Shown here one piece after another: positions 26,105-38,160 of a stretch of DNA of 64,000 nt. Each line of letters starts with the position of its first letter. Within the stretch, counting starts at the first letter, position 1. Origin of the DNA: Eutrigla gurnardus (taxonomy: Eukaryota; Chordata; Actinopteri; Perciformes; Triglidae); the NCBI GenBank assembly GCA_963514095.1, contig OY741273.1, positions 22,037,046-22,101,045 of the forward strand, given 5' to 3'. The notes beneath the pieces were generated by a model. The model made no database searches. It saw nothing but the letters and a program-made list of their open reading frames with translations, and was not told the DNA's origin. The translations under genes were made by a program, and so were the position numbers.

Positions 26105-27069
26105 GTGGGATGCGTCCTAACACCCTCGTCCTCGGTTTCTATGACAACTGTCTTCCAAAGGACAAGCTGATCGATCCGTCGCTCTGCACCAGCCAGTCCA
26201 CAGATCCCTCGGGCTCCTTGCCGGAGCTCGACCAAGAGCCCCCTCTCTTCCACTTTGCCTCCCTGCGTGGGTCCATCGACCGGCAGGATGGTGGTGAGGT
26301 TGGGGACGGGAAGGTTCTCGGCCCTGAGGAGTACGTAGCGATTATCGCCGACGCCATGAAGATGCTGAAGAATGTGGTGCTCGCCCGATACTTCAACAAC
26401 TTTGACCGAGCCCGGGTCCTCTCGCCGCCCTCCTCCTCTCCGGGGAAGGGAGCCGTGTACGTCGACGTCTGGCCGGTCAACCTGCTGCGTCCAGACAGCT
26501 GCAGCTACGTCGACACCTGCTCTCTGTTCCTGCTGCAGCTGGCGTGCATCCTCAACATGGTGAGGGACTGGCGCAAAGCCACGCTCCGACTCTTCCTGTG
26601 CGTGGAGGAAGGACGGAGCGTGAGGGGCTCCGAAGAGAAGCTGGGCCAGTTGTTGAAAGAGCTGCGAATCAAAGCTCAGGTCTACACTGTGCCCTGGGAC
26701 CAACAGGTGGCGCTACACTGGCAGCGCCAAGGCAAGTGGGGGGAGAAGAAGCTGGCCCAGGCCCCTGATGCCACCAACGAAGAGGAGAAGCAGCTGGCAG
26801 ATGTGGAAGAGGAGAACGACGAAGACTACGTCAACAGCTTTCCCAGCAACACCACGCGCCTGGACGACGCCTACCTGTCAGCTGTCAACACGCTGATCCT
26901 ACACTCGGCCACGCCCGCCCCCGCCGTGCGTTTCCTGTACTTGCCCCGCCCCCCAGCCGACACCCGCCGCTACACCACCTATTTACACCAGCTGGAGCTG
27001 CTGACTCAGGACCTGGGCCCCACGCTGCTCATCCACGGCGTCACGCCCGTCATCACCACTGACCTTTGA
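26105..27069 (+). CDS. slc12a9: slc12a9 terminal coding exon F with stop codon
   Basis: The acceptor is TTTTCAG. Two bases finish a glycine codon, then 320 codons and a TGA at 27067-27069 follow. It opens GMRPNTLVLGFYDNCLPKDK and ends DLGPTLLIHGVTPVITTDL, the same closing pattern (HGVTPV...TDL) I know from mammalian SLC12A9. Other recognisable blocks are EYVAIIADAMKMLKNVVLAR, VDVWPVNLLRP, LFLLQLACILNMV and RFLYLPRPPADTRRY. A charged acidic stretch (NEEEKQLADVEEENDEDYVN) occupies the family's variable loop. The exon encodes the second half of the cytoplasmic C-terminal domain. It is markedly GC-rich compared with flanking DNA. Long open frames on the minus strand here are shadows of this exon. 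Confidence 0.97.
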
Positions 27070-27400
27070 ACAGTTCCCATCCCTTGAGCTGAGGCCGGCG
27101 AGCGCGCACGTTTAGTGCAGCGTCACTGTAGACCTCTGAAGTGCCTTGAGATTTACAACCTATTTTTAAATATTGGAAATTAATACCGGATATGATGTGG
27201 CCACTGTCGATATATTTAGCCTTTCTTTTGTTGTGTCCTATTTTGTAGTTCTGTAATTCCCATCATGCGTCTGAAGGCACCATGATGTTAAACTTTTATG
27301 TGAACCGTAAGCATGAATCAATCAGGCCGAATGAATGTACCCGAGTAAAGTTAAGAGCTTTTCAAACAAACATACAAATACAAAGATAGTCGAAGGCAGT
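27070..27400 (+). other. Probable slc12a9 3' untranslated region (end uncertain)
   Basis: Sequence after the TGA is AT-leaning and non-coding. I did not see a canonical AATAAA in the first kilobase. An AATACA variant lies near 27376, and the first AATAAA I noticed is at 29585-29590, preceded by ATTAAA at 29420-29425. The true cleavage site cannot be fixed from sequence alone. Confidence 0.45.
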
Positions 27401-28791
27401 ATCAGATAGTCAGGTCTGCAGGGGTAATTTAAGATTCCCAATCAGCCTCCGTCATCCATCCCTGCGAGAAAGACTAATTCCCTAATACATTCCCGATACA
27501 TTCCAACCTGAATTTGATCCTTTGACTCCCCTTCTTCCTTTCATGAAATGTGCTGCAGCTCAAATTCCTTAAAATGACCATTCCATACGCGTTCAGATCC
27601 AAACTTGCCCCGGGAGCTAAAGTTTGGACCCATTCCATCATGGACAGAAAGTTGGACCGTGTTACACCTCGGAGCAATCAATTGCAGGAAATCTGCTTTT
27701 CCGTTTTAGGAGCGTAAAAACGAAGGAAACAGGTGATTCAATAATAACGACAAGGCTACGATAGAAGGCTAAAATGTTTTTTTTTTCCCAAAAAATAATT
27801 TCCTGTGGGATCTCAGGAAGACATTCCATTTTTTTCTCCCCAAAACGCCTTAAACAAGTTTACAGTGCCAATAACTACTGTGATTATCAGCAATATTTTA
27901 TTGATTTTTAAGAAAAATGTAACTTTAGAATTGTTTTTAACTATGTTTGTTTCTGAAGTGCCTAAATTAATTTTAATGTTTTGCCTTTACCCAAAGTATT
28001 TGTTACATGTAAAGTGAACCTGTGTAACTTCGACTGAACAGTGGCCACTAGTGGCATTCACGGAGAAAGGTCAGACACACCCAGTATCGTCAACAGCACA
28101 GCAGTATCCATCGATGGATGCTAACATTAGCTAACAATAGCCTCAATCAGCGGCTGGTCAGACCAGAACACACAGAACTGTAACAACAAACCCTTGAGGG
28201 TACTGAAATGAGATTTCTTCCATCAAAAGTGACATAGTCTCATGTCCATGCTGCATTTCCCTTGCATGGTACGTCACGGCTCTACTTGACTCCACTTTTC
28301 TGGTTTTCCATTAGCAACGTTGATACTAAACGGTGGAGTTAAAACATTGCAGACCCCTGATTGGTCAGGGTTCTGCACAAACCCACCAGACTTCCTGGCA
28401 GAATGTTTTAGTAGTAATAGGAGTCGTATGAAGAGTGACAGAGAATGTTTGGAAATGAAGCAAGGACGTCGATGTCAGTTGCAGGTTTTACTTAAAAAAA
28501 AATGTTCTTGAATGTTAACTCATCGTGCATGCTGACAATCTGCAGTCCGTATTTGAAGAAAGGCTGGTGTGTGCATTTGGACAACCCTGTGTTTTACATC
28601 AGATCCATGTTTACTCGTCCACTTGGATCCTTCCACCGAGAGGTTCCCGTGTAGACTACATTCCTCTACAAACCACTGACACTACATTTCTTCAAATCTT
28701 TGTCCTGGATTTCTGCTCTGGAGTGCCAAAAAAATAATAATGCATTTGTTGAAGAGAAATGTTCAGTGTTTGATTTCCTGTTCTCTGAATC

Positions 28792-28797
28792 TATATA

Positions 28798-28860
<63 letters not shown>
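28792..28860 (+). repeat. (AT)n-(AC)n compound microsatellite
   Basis: About 40 bases of AT dinucleotides run directly into about 28 bases of AC dinucleotides. Such compounds typically arise by point mutation within one array followed by expansion. Confidence 0.97.
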
Positions 28861-29740
28861 TTTACAAGATGGAAACTGATATGACTGGGAAAAAAAACAA
28901 GTGTGTATTTTGTGTCCTTTTCTAAAAAAAAAAACTTCCTGGGGAGATTGTTTGTTTGCAGAAGCCAGATCAAACGTAACAAGCGCTCAGGGTGCCGGGA
29001 CTTTGTTTCATTTCAGCTGACGACCAGCTTGTGCGTCTCAGAGCTGAGGGTTTCTTGTGTGTGTGCGTGTGTGTGTATATGTGTGTGTGTCTGCCTGCCT
29101 GCTGCACTTGTTTGTTTGAGGTAAACTTTGGAAATAGGGGTGAGATAGCTGTGCAGCTAGGACAGAGAGATACAGGAAGGTCCCAGCCAGCCAAATTACC
29201 TTGTCCTGCCATCACCATCGCCGCCAACCAGGCAGAATGGATTCCATTTCCGCTCCGAGGTGAACAACAGATTGAAGAAATAAGCCCAAATAACCATCGA
29301 TATCTGTTCAGGAGGCGGGAGGCTTACATTTATCACTGAGAGAGACACCCCGGCTGTCTGTGTGTGCATGTCTGCGTGCAACCTGGTTTTCTGATGTGAG
29401 TTATGTGCCTGTGTTTTTTATTAAATACTTCTATTAAAGAGAAATTAGTCAACACTGGTGACAAATGCGTGTCACCACGATTCATGACATTTACAATGAT
29501 GATTTGTGAGAAACTTCTTTTTCCGGAATCTGAACCAACTCTTAAAAACCGTGCCGTCCTTTCCTCGTCAACCATCGATATGGAAATAAAAGTGATTCCA
29601 GCAGCTTTACGTCAGGAGAGGATTTTGATTACTTCCTATCGATCACATATCTAAACAATATTCTCCGACATTTCATATCGCGACCAGATTGCAATATTCT
29701 TATGCTTAATTTTCAGTTGCAGCCACTTTCTTTTTGGGCC

Positions 29741-29830
29741 TGTGGGGATTATTACTTCGTGAACCACAGGAGTTGAACCCGTCACTGTAGGCAGCGTTGC
29801 TAACCATTACTCCAGAGTCGCTCTGCGAAA
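29741..29830 (-). repeat. tRNA-derived SINE relic
   Basis: Read on the minus strand, the segment contains an A-box-like stretch (TAATGGTTAGCAACGCTGCC) and, at the usual spacing, a good RNA polymerase III B box (GGTTCAACTCC, in GACGGGTTCAACTCC). The arms do not fold into a clean tRNA cloverleaf. The text resembles the 'GTGGTTAGCACTG...GGTTCRA' head of widespread teleost tRNA-SINEs, so a degenerate SINE head is more likely than a functional tRNA gene. Confidence 0.7.
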
Positions 29831-29989
29831 CTGAAAGTAAAGCCTTATCACCTTTAGATCAATCGATTGTTTCATTCACTTATACGCATTATGTCAGGCA
29901 GTAAATGTCTGCCACGCCAACTATCTCTACTTTGATGCAGTTACGTTGCGCCACTTTCTAAGAAGAGCTCTAAGATGAGCAGGTTTCTC

Positions 29990-30165
29990 CAGTGTTTGAA
30001 GGTAGATGGGTGCCGTTCCATTGATGACCTTGAAGGCCAGTGCCATCGTCTTGAATTGGATACGGGCTGCAACAGGGAGCCAATATCTAATAACTCTCTC
30101 CCGGTTGCCATGGTGAATCGTAGTATCCGGAGCTCCATTGATGATGGCTTTGTGGAGTCGGCAGG
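29990..30165 (+). repeat. Teleost interspersed repeat, LINE-tail-like
   Basis: The text 'TTGAAGGCCAGTGCCATCGT' followed by 'CTTGAATTGGATACGGGCTG' and 'CAACAGGGAGCCAAT' matches the style of a very common teleost repeat whose copies read 'tcttaaaatngatncgggntttaacagggagccaatg'. A related but separate copy lies at 42640-42915. The exact family was not determined. Confidence 0.55.
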
Positions 30166-31884
30166 CACGCGCGTAACTCAGAGTTGATTGAACTAATTCA
30201 GAACAGCTGTTCTGGAACCGAAAACTCAGAGTTGGTTGACTCAGAGTTCAGGGTTAGGTTCAGATTGGTTGAGCCTGCTTTCTGGAACGGGCTCCAGGAG
30301 CAATTTTTAGGTGGAACTGAAAACCAAACAATTTTAAATGCATATGCAAGAAGCCTTTGACTTTTGTTGGATTTCTCAGAGTTCAGGGTTACAAGCTGCA
30401 CAAATGATGAAACCAGATGCATCTTGATCCAGATAGATAGAACCACATGTTGACAGGGATCACGTCAGCATGAATCATGGCCTATGGAGGCTGACAAACA
30501 CTATACCCAAATTGAAATGGAGACCTCCGTTTTCCTCTCGTAGATGAGTTACATGGCCGACTTCTAGTGTTGGAGACTAACTACTAAACAGAAGTGTCGA
30601 TGCGGTTACATCTGCTCTGCATTGAATAATTAGTTTAGAAAAATGCCCGTGTGTACCATAGGTTTAAATCGTCCTACAAATCTGCACATCCTGCTTTTTA
30701 TTTGTGCACGATGAAACGCACATTTGTCACCTATATTTGATACTAATTTCTCCACAGACTTCAGAACTACATTTTGCATTCAAAGTGTTTATTTGCTTGT
30801 TGAGTAAAAACAAAAAAAAACAAAAAGCTGCAGGCTACAAAAAGAGAAGACGAGATGGTGACAGGAAGGAAGGAGGGAGGTTGTGGTGGAGGAGAAGGAC
30901 TATCCACCCATAGGGTTTTCCTAAGTGTGTGTGAGTGAGAGAGTGAGTGAGAGAGAGAGAGTGACAAAATCAAAGATGAAGACCATCAGGGCTGAGTGCC
31001 TAAAGTCTTAAACTGCTCTGTCAAGTCTGCAGCTCTGATCAGAGGAAACTTGTCACTACCTTGTCTCCTCCACCATGTGTCATAGCCTAACCACCAGGCA
31101 CGCCACCGGGACAGACACACACACACACACACACCACTTATAATTTCTGCCACAATTTCCATTTCATCTCCCTCTCTCTGCATCTTCAGATCCACTTAAT
31201 TTTACATGACACACAGATTGCCGGAGTCATCAGATGGATCGGAGGGAGAGGACCGTGGGGTGTCGAGTAGAATTTGGTCACGCCGACACGAAGATTTGAT
31301 TACCAGTTAAGGTTTTTTTTTTCGGAGGCCAAACAGACCCCTGGCTTTTCCTACGAATCGTGTCTGCATCCCAATAGGCAGAGTGTGTGTGGGGTGTGTG
31401 TGTGTGTGTGTGTTCAGCTGACAGTAAGAAGGCATTTGAAGAGTTCTGGTTGAACACAGCGGGCGTGCTCTGATACAGCGTCTAAAACAGTGATTTTACA
31501 CGTCTAGTGTGTGTTTTCATAGCACTATGACCTTAACAGCTAGAAGGAGAAGAGGAGATAGAGGCAGATGAAGGAGAAGAGTATTTTTCCCCATCAATTT
31601 CAATGGAGAAATGTTGCATTCATGGCTGGGAAGAGGTTTGACTTTCTCCTACGACGTGAAATAAAGCTTTTTATCATGAAGCCTAATGTACCTCTCTATC
31701 GTTAGTCCATCGCTGGTGAAGTGGACGAACGACGCTGCAGACTGTTGCCTGACAACCAGAGTGACGACCACGACTCCCGTGTTCAAGAAAATCCAACATT
31801 GTGTTTGTCTTCATCTCACAGTGTCTGTTACGTCTTTACACACAGAGAGAATAACATGAATAACAGAGGATGTGATAGAATGTC

Positions 31885-32205
31885 AACAATAAAGCAGAAA
31901 TAGTAGCATAATAATAATAGAAATATGAGAACGTAATAACAGTAGCAGTGAGTGTCGAGCAGAGCCAGCAGGCACGACCACGGTCCAGACTCCAGGGAAG
32001 AAGGCAAGTTAGTACGAAGCATTAAAGGGACCTGAATGATCCAGATTGAGAGGGAGAGGAGCTCAGTGAATCAGAGGGAGTCCCCCGGCGGTCTGGGCCT
32101 ACAAGAGCTTAACTTACTATAAGCGTCATCAAAAAGGAAAGTGCGAAGCCTACTGTGAAATGTGGGGAGGGTGTCTGCCTCCCGGACCGAAACTGGGCGG
32201 GGTTT
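31885..32205 (+). repeat. Percomorph dispersed repeat
   Basis: The order of blocks (ACGTAATAACAGTAGCAGTG, GAGTGTCGAGCAGAGCCAGC, AGGCACGACCACGGTCCAGA, GTCCCCCGGCGGTCTGGGCC, TCATCAAAAAGGAAAG, GTGTCTGCCTCCCGGACC, AAACTGGG) is one I recognise from a repeat abundant in percomorph genomes. Recognition is from memory; the transposon class is uncertain. Confidence 0.7.
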
Positions 32206-32925
32206 AATGAGATAATAAATCAAAAGGAAAGTAGGGTGACTTTCTCACTGACTTTTTTTCTCCAACAACAGAAGTGGAGTCGCAGGGATTGTACCAGAAA
32301 GGACATGTAATTTTAGCTTTTCATGACCATTGTGTCACTTTGATCATACGTATCGAGGTATTATGGTTTTCCAGCCTAACAGCTCCCTCGGTGCTACGGC
32401 CATGCTCGGCTCGTGATTGGCTCTGGCGGGTGTGTGGGCGGGACCGTGATCCTGTGGCTTGGCCGTCTCACCCTACTCATGAATGTAACACACTTTTCTA
32501 AATGCAGATTTAACTTTACAGTCACTTCTGTCTTGCTGTGTTGTGACAGCGCAGGAAACCTGATAAGCTGTTTAAACTCAAACAGCCAACATCTCACCGG
32601 GTGGCGTGAGCACTTGTTTGAACAGGGGAATTGAAGTAAGGCGGAGCTTAAAAAAGCAAACCCACACTGTTTATCGAGGTTAGAAGAATGACTCCTCGAG
32701 ATGGGGGTTTCATACTATATCGGTGTTCGGGGGAGACTCAAACTAACGCCTCATTTAGAAGAGACTGATTGGAAATGGCTTTGAGGCTTAGAGGCTTTGA
32801 TGACTAGTATGATATAGGGGGTATAGTACTCCTCAGTAGTACAGCGCAGTAGTGTTCAGAGGTAACACTACCACTTTTCATAAGGGTTGTTACACACACT
32901 TTTACTTATGAATTCACCTTCACCT
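32206..32925. other. Non-coding stretch, nothing recognised
   Basis: AT-leaning sequence without recognisable exons or complete repeats. Short open frames at 32274-32501 and 32413-32634 have no recognisable protein features. Confidence 0.6.
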
Positions 32926-34030
32926 GGTTACCTGTCTGTCTCTACATGTCTCCCTGTGATAGACTGGTTACCCGTCTGTCTCTACATGTCGGCCCTGTGA
33001 TAGACTGGTTACCTGTCTGTCTCTACCTGTCGGCCCTGTGATAGACTGGTTACCTGTCTGTCTCTACATGTCTCCCTGTGATAGACTGGTTACCTGTCTG
33101 TCTCTACCTGTCGGCCCTGTGATAGACTGGTTACCTGTCTGTCTCTACATGTCGGCCCTGTGATAGACTGGTTACCTGTCTGTCTCTACATGTCAGCCCT
33201 GTGATAGACTGGTTACCGGTCTGTCTCTACATGTCAGCCCTGTGATAGACTGGTTACCTGTCTGTCTCTACATGTCGGCCCTGTGATAGGCTGGTTACCT
33301 GTCTGTCTCTACATGTCGGCCCTGTGATAGACTGGTTACCTGTCTGTCTCTACATGTCGGCCCTGTGATAGACTGGTTACCCGTCTGTCTCTACATGTCG
33401 GCCCTGTGATAGACTGGTTACCCGTCTGTCTCTACATGTCAGCCCTGTGATAGACTGGTTACCTGTCTGTCTCTACATGTCGGCCCTGTGATAGACTGGT
33501 TACCTGTCTGTCTCTACATGTCAGACCTGTGATAGACTGGTTACCTGTCTGTCTCTACATGTCAGACCTGTGATAGACTGGTTACCTGTCTGTCTCTACA
33601 TGTCGGCCCTGTGATAGACTGGTTACCTGTCTGTCTCTACATGTCAGACCTGTGATAGACTGGTTCCCTGTCTGTCTCTACATGTCAGCCCTGTGATAGA
33701 CTGGTTACCTGTCTGTCTCTACATGTCGGCCCTGTGATAGACTGGTTCCCTGTCTGTCTCTACATGTCAGCCCTGTGATAGACTGGTTACCTGTCTGTCT
33801 CTACATGTCGGCCCTGTGATAGACTGGTTCCCTGTCTGTCTCTACATGTCAGCCCTGTGATAGACTGGTTGCCTGTCTGTCTCTACATGTCAGCCCTGTG
33901 ATAGACTGGTTACCTGTCTATCTCTACATGTCAGCCCTGTGACAGACTGGTTACCTGTCTGTCTCTACATGTCGGCCCTGTGATAGACTGGTTACCTGTC
34001 TGTCTCTACATGTCAGACCTGTGATAGACT
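32926..34030 (+). repeat. 41-bp minisatellite, about 27 units
   Basis: Tandem units read GTTACCTGTCTGTCTCTACA followed by TGTCGGCCCTGTGATAGACTG. Unit variants differ at a few sites (GTTACC/GTTCCC/GTTACCC; CATGTC/CCTGTC; TCGGCCC/TCAGCCC/TCAGACC; a 40-bp TCTCCC form). The array runs directly into CTCCAGCCCCCCGCGACCCT, GAATACAGGAT and GATGGATGG, the 3' end of a common teleost dispersed repeat, showing the array grew inside that element. The variants are interspersed, which suggests repeated unequal exchange. Confidence 0.97.
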
Positions 34031-34909
34031 GACTCCAGCCCCCCGCGACCCTGAATACAGGATAGACGATGGATGGGACAATTAATTTGACATATTTAAA
34101 CAATTGCTTTTGTTGCTTGAACCTAGGATGAACTTGCACATTTTAAATGTAAAAGGAACCAGGGTTGGGATTCAGCTGATCTTGTTTTGTGTGTTTTTCC
34201 CCACATTGCACACCCGCTTGGACCACTCGCTCATTTCCTGCTCACAGTAGATACATTTAAAAGGGTCTCATGGGACATCAGCATGCAGCAAAGAAAAAAC
34301 ACCATGAAACGCATCTATGAAGCCGACATGTACACACACGCACTGAAATTAACATAGCCTTACAGTCCCGCTGCATGCTTTCCGATATGTATGCTGGCAG
34401 AGCCACAGGTGAAGGAGCTTCCCTCATTGCTTATTCTGTTTCATGTTCGACCTCCAGCGTTGTGTCCACTTGTTTCCTCACGCAGGGGTGGGAGAGGAAG
34501 GTGCATAAAGATGGTGGCTCACCAGCTGAATGTCATTACATTTTCCATTTACTGTCCCACCGTGTGACATGGCAACATCTGTTTGTTGTTTGTTTGCACC
34601 GGGGGCGAGGACGTGTCATCACATGGAGCCGACTCCGAGGCGTCTCCACCTTCTGGTACAATGACTTAGAAAGGTTGGATTCCTGCGTATTCACCGCCTT
34701 GGTTCAGCGGTGACAATGGGAATGCTTCCTAGGGTTGAACTCTGATGTAGCTCCGATGGTGTGTGTGGAACCATGAATGTGTATGCCCTTGTAGATTGCA
34801 TTCAGGGAGCACTGTGAAAGGCCCACGTGGCCAAGAGGAGTGGGAATGAATTGCTGCCGTCGCCTTGTAGACTCTATATTAATTCCACTGAAACAGGCTG
34901 TGTAAACAC

Positions 34910-34965
<56 letters not shown>

Positions 34966-35997
34966 TGTGTGTGTGTGTCCTCTCTTTCACACTCCTTTTA
35001 ACATCTGATTTCCCAATGTTTTCCTCTCATCTGCTCCCCATTTGTCCACCAGAGCTGCCGGCTCCTTTCCCCTCATTTACTACCTGTCATGCTCCTGAAA
35101 TTAATCTCCACATTTCCTCTTATTTCTTGTCATATTTTCTCTCCTCGGTTGCTTTTCATAGAAGGAGGCCCTTTATGTCTAAACAAATGAGACCATCATT
35201 TAGAAGATGTAGTAGCCCTTATTAGCCAGGCTCTATGGATGGTCAGTCGATTTTAGTCCGGACTGAAATATCTCAATAGGATGGATTGGGAGGAAATGTC
35301 TTAACCATTCTATGGCTATATAGAAATGTGATATATAGATCACATGTATTTGGAGGTCAAAGTCAAACCAGATATAGGTTTTAATAATGAAGAGTAATGT
35401 TCCTGTTCCCTTTATATAAAGAATGTTATTATTACCCATAAATGAAATAAAGAAAATAAAAAAAAAACCCTAGTTAAGTGGAGAACTGTAGCCTGTTTAC
35501 ACGTCCAAAAGAAGATCCACAACAGCTGGAGGTAAGAGCATAAGCTGCCAGTGAAGGTCAGTTTATATATAAGCCTTGGAACTGCTTTCTGGAAGGATAG
35601 AATCTTGTTGGAAGGACAGAAGCAGTGGATGCTGAAGAAACAGCGGAGCACTTCTTCCTCGTTACATCTGCTCCTTAATGGGTTTAATCAAGATAAATCT
35701 CTTACAGCTCACCAGTTTGTGGGTGGGCACGAAAAAAAGTAATACAAATCATCTTGAAAGTTTGTTTATGTAACACTTTTAAAACATTAGTTCTTGCAGA
35801 GCCTCCATCTTGCTGTCGTTAACCAATTCATTTTAGCTGAACGTCACAAGAGTTGGAGAGAGGGTTATTCAGATCAGCTGTTGTGGCTCCTAATTAGGTA
35901 TTGAGGGCAGCTTGGTGCGTTTCCCCTTTTGGCCGGTCAGGGAGTGACGACGTCCTCTCTTTAGGGATGAAGAGAGGTGGGGAGTTGCACACCCAGG
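34031..35997. other. Non-coding stretch with one microsatellite
   Basis: Holds the distal end of the dispersed repeat that hosts the minisatellite (to about 34080), a (GT)n tract at about 34911-34977 and otherwise unique-looking AT-rich DNA. The 112-codon frame at 34375-34713 has no recognisable features. Confidence 0.65.
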
Positions 35998-36787
35998 GGG
36001 TGCAGTCGAATAGTCAAAAAATAAGGTCCTAACTCCTATTACTAACTCCTATTCCTTGACCTCTGGGGAAAACGTCACGGGGTTAAGGAAAGGCGATAGG
36101 AGAACTCAAAAGGACTTAGGAAAAGTCGACCGCGGTGCTCAGAGAATCTGACCGTACTTTCACTAAGCTACGTCATTATAACGCGGCCGCTGATGATTGA
36201 CAGCTGGTGATTGGCACCGGTGATTGACGTGCGTCTGCGCTGGATAAACTACAATAATGGACTACAAAAAGCGCATCGTCCACTTCTCCCCATGTTGTTG
36301 GTTTTATAAGCAGCTGGTTCACTGACCGGCTTCAGGTCCAGCAGCTCCTGTTTGACCGGTTGCTTTATTTACGTTTCATTTGTGGTTTTAGTTTCGTTTT
36401 GGTCAAGTTTGTAACATGATTGAAATAAAATAAAATAAAAAAAAACATTCGATTATTATCACTGTCCACACACATTTATCAACACTATTCCAATTGCTAT
36501 ATGTCTGCATGAAAGTCATTGTTAAATATGTAAATGCACATATCGTTTGTTTTCATTAAACCTCGGCACTTTAAATGTTGCTCTCGCAAAGAATTGTGGG
36601 TCGGCGTGATCTCCTTTCCTATCGCATAGGAAGGTCCGTTGCATCCTATGCTAAAGGAGCTCTGAAAGGAAGCATTGGAGCTCCTTTCCTATGCATTCAG
36701 AGAATTCGAACAGCTCTTATCATGGCGGCCACTTGTTTACTTCCGGGTCACTTCTTCCTAAGCAAAAAAGACTATTCGACTGCACCC
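35998..36787 (+). mobile_element. Non-autonomous DNA transposon (MITE), copy 1
   Basis: The ends are an 18-bp perfect terminal inverted repeat: GGGTGCAGTCGAATAGTC at 35998-36015 and its complement at 36770-36787. The interior carries blocks such as GGTCCTAACTCCTATT, GACCGCGGTGCTCAGAGAAT, and GATGATTGACAGCTGGTGAT, and no transposase frame. AGG flanks both ends, a possible 3-bp target duplication, but CACCCAGG at 35990-35997 and 36783-36790 blurs the exact terminus. A second copy lies in inverse orientation at about 61727-62323. I cannot assign the superfamily with confidence. Confidence 0.8.
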
Positions 36788-37974
36788 AGGGTCTTCTTTT
36801 CCTTCCTTGAGTTAATGCAGATGTTATTTCAGCAGCTATTATCAGCCAGAAGCTCCTGGTGAAACCTCTTTGCTGAAGGTGTTTTCGAACATGCCCACAG
36901 TCAAACTGTTCTAAGGGCTCTCCCACAATGTCTGCACATGTGGCCTGAGGGGATAACCTCAGGTTAAAACATGGCTTTACTTGGGGAAGCCTGGAAGCTT
37001 TAAAAAATAAAAAGGAATACAAGGAGGATTGGCACCAGGGATGTACTGGGGCAAAAATGTGGCCCGGGACTTTGGGATGGAACGGCCTTTTATGAAAGTG
37101 CGTAATTTAAATGATAAACTTCAATATGTAAGAAACATGTCGCACGTTAATTTTGCGCATTTGGCCGCATCTTGTTCCAATTGTTTTTTCTTTTTAATCT
37201 TATGTTCTCTTCTGTAACTTCAGAGGGAAGTAAGTGAACTGGCCGAGGGTCGGGCTGAGCCAATCAGATTTAACATAAGTGAAGCAGTCCAAATTGGGAG
37301 GAGCCGTTCAGCCGTTCGCATCCCCTCTTGTAACTGGCCCAGCCGGACTGCCGGGCCAGAGCTCCATTTAACGCTGTCTGCGGCCAGCCAGTGTTGCAGC
37401 TGAAGGCCGTACTGTCGCCTGTTTTAATACGTCCATGATTGGAACTGACATCTGAAATTGAAATATGACCGCCGGCCGGTTCGGCCTGGGTTCGGTAAAT
37501 CTCCCAAAGGTCCCATTGGCCAGTCTGCGCCTGATTGGCACATGGATGTTGACATATTGAAACATAACATTAACAAGCGTTTAAAGTCCCATTCAGTGGA
37601 TTAGTCAGTAAGAAAAAACAGAAACAAACCCACAATTGTATGTTTTGTCATCCAGGTAACATGAAATCTCACTGTCCTCATTCCTTTTTACACTGTTTCA
37701 AGGCCCATGCTCTGCACAGGCGATTAGGTTCATGAGTGTCCTAACAAAACCACAATGCCTGCAGGCTTCATTTTTTTTTTATTGGTGTATTTTCATTAAA
37801 ACCCCTTTTCATACATATTTCTACTTACTACATACTTCTTCTCACTTGATTTATTATCCCAGTAAACAGTGTTAACATACGTTTATGGTCTCAGTCGCTA
37901 CAAGTCTTCTTCAATACAGCATGGTGTTGAATTAGTAAATCATGGTCAAATTTAGAGTAAAATGGAAGATAAAG

Positions 37975-38160
37975 AAGGGTATGCTTTAGGGTGGGGCTAC
38001 ATTCTGATTAACAGATCGCTACCACAGCGTGGTCCGAGTCGGGTTGTTGTCCATGTTTTCACAGTGTGTTTTCAGGCAATTACAGGTTAATTGTAACATT
38101 TTAATTACCTGCAAATGTCTTATTCAGAGTACGGTTGCTCCACCTTCTCATTTATCTTCT
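37975..38160 (+). repeat. Dispersed repeat 'CTTTAGGG-GTGGCT', copy 2
   Basis: Same order of blocks as 20117-20300: TGCTTTAGGG, GTGGGGCTAC, ATCGCTACCAC, TTTTCACAGTGTGTTTT and AAATGTCTTATTCAG. Identity is moderate, implying an older family than the 214-bp duplicate in the slc12a9 intron. Confidence 0.65.

Larger units (their letters stand above)
27401..31880. other. Intergenic or 3'-flanking DNA
   Basis: No exon was recognised. The stretch includes an (AT)n-(AC)n compound microsatellite (28792-28860), a possible MITE around 28245-28400 starting near GGTACGTCACGGCTC, a tRNA-derived SINE relic (29741-29830), a LINE-tail-like repeat (29990-30165), and a segment at 30175-30300 with 'CTCAGAGTT' motifs and a CTGGAACGGGCTCCAG palindrome typical of teleost MITEs. 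A (CA)n tract lies at 31115-31134. Confidence 0.65.

Noticed and set aside
26101..26703. 200-codon open frame on the minus strand opposite the last slc12a9 exon
   Set aside because: It is the shadow of a GC-rich coding exon; the + strand frame has clear family motifs and splice continuity while this one resembles nothing.
32926..34030. CRISPR-like regular repeats
   Set aside because: The units are contiguous without unique spacers and vary by point changes, so this is a eukaryotic minisatellite.
36575..36862. 95-codon frame spanning the MITE right end
   Set aside because: It crosses the terminal inverted repeat into flanking DNA and shows no transposase motif.
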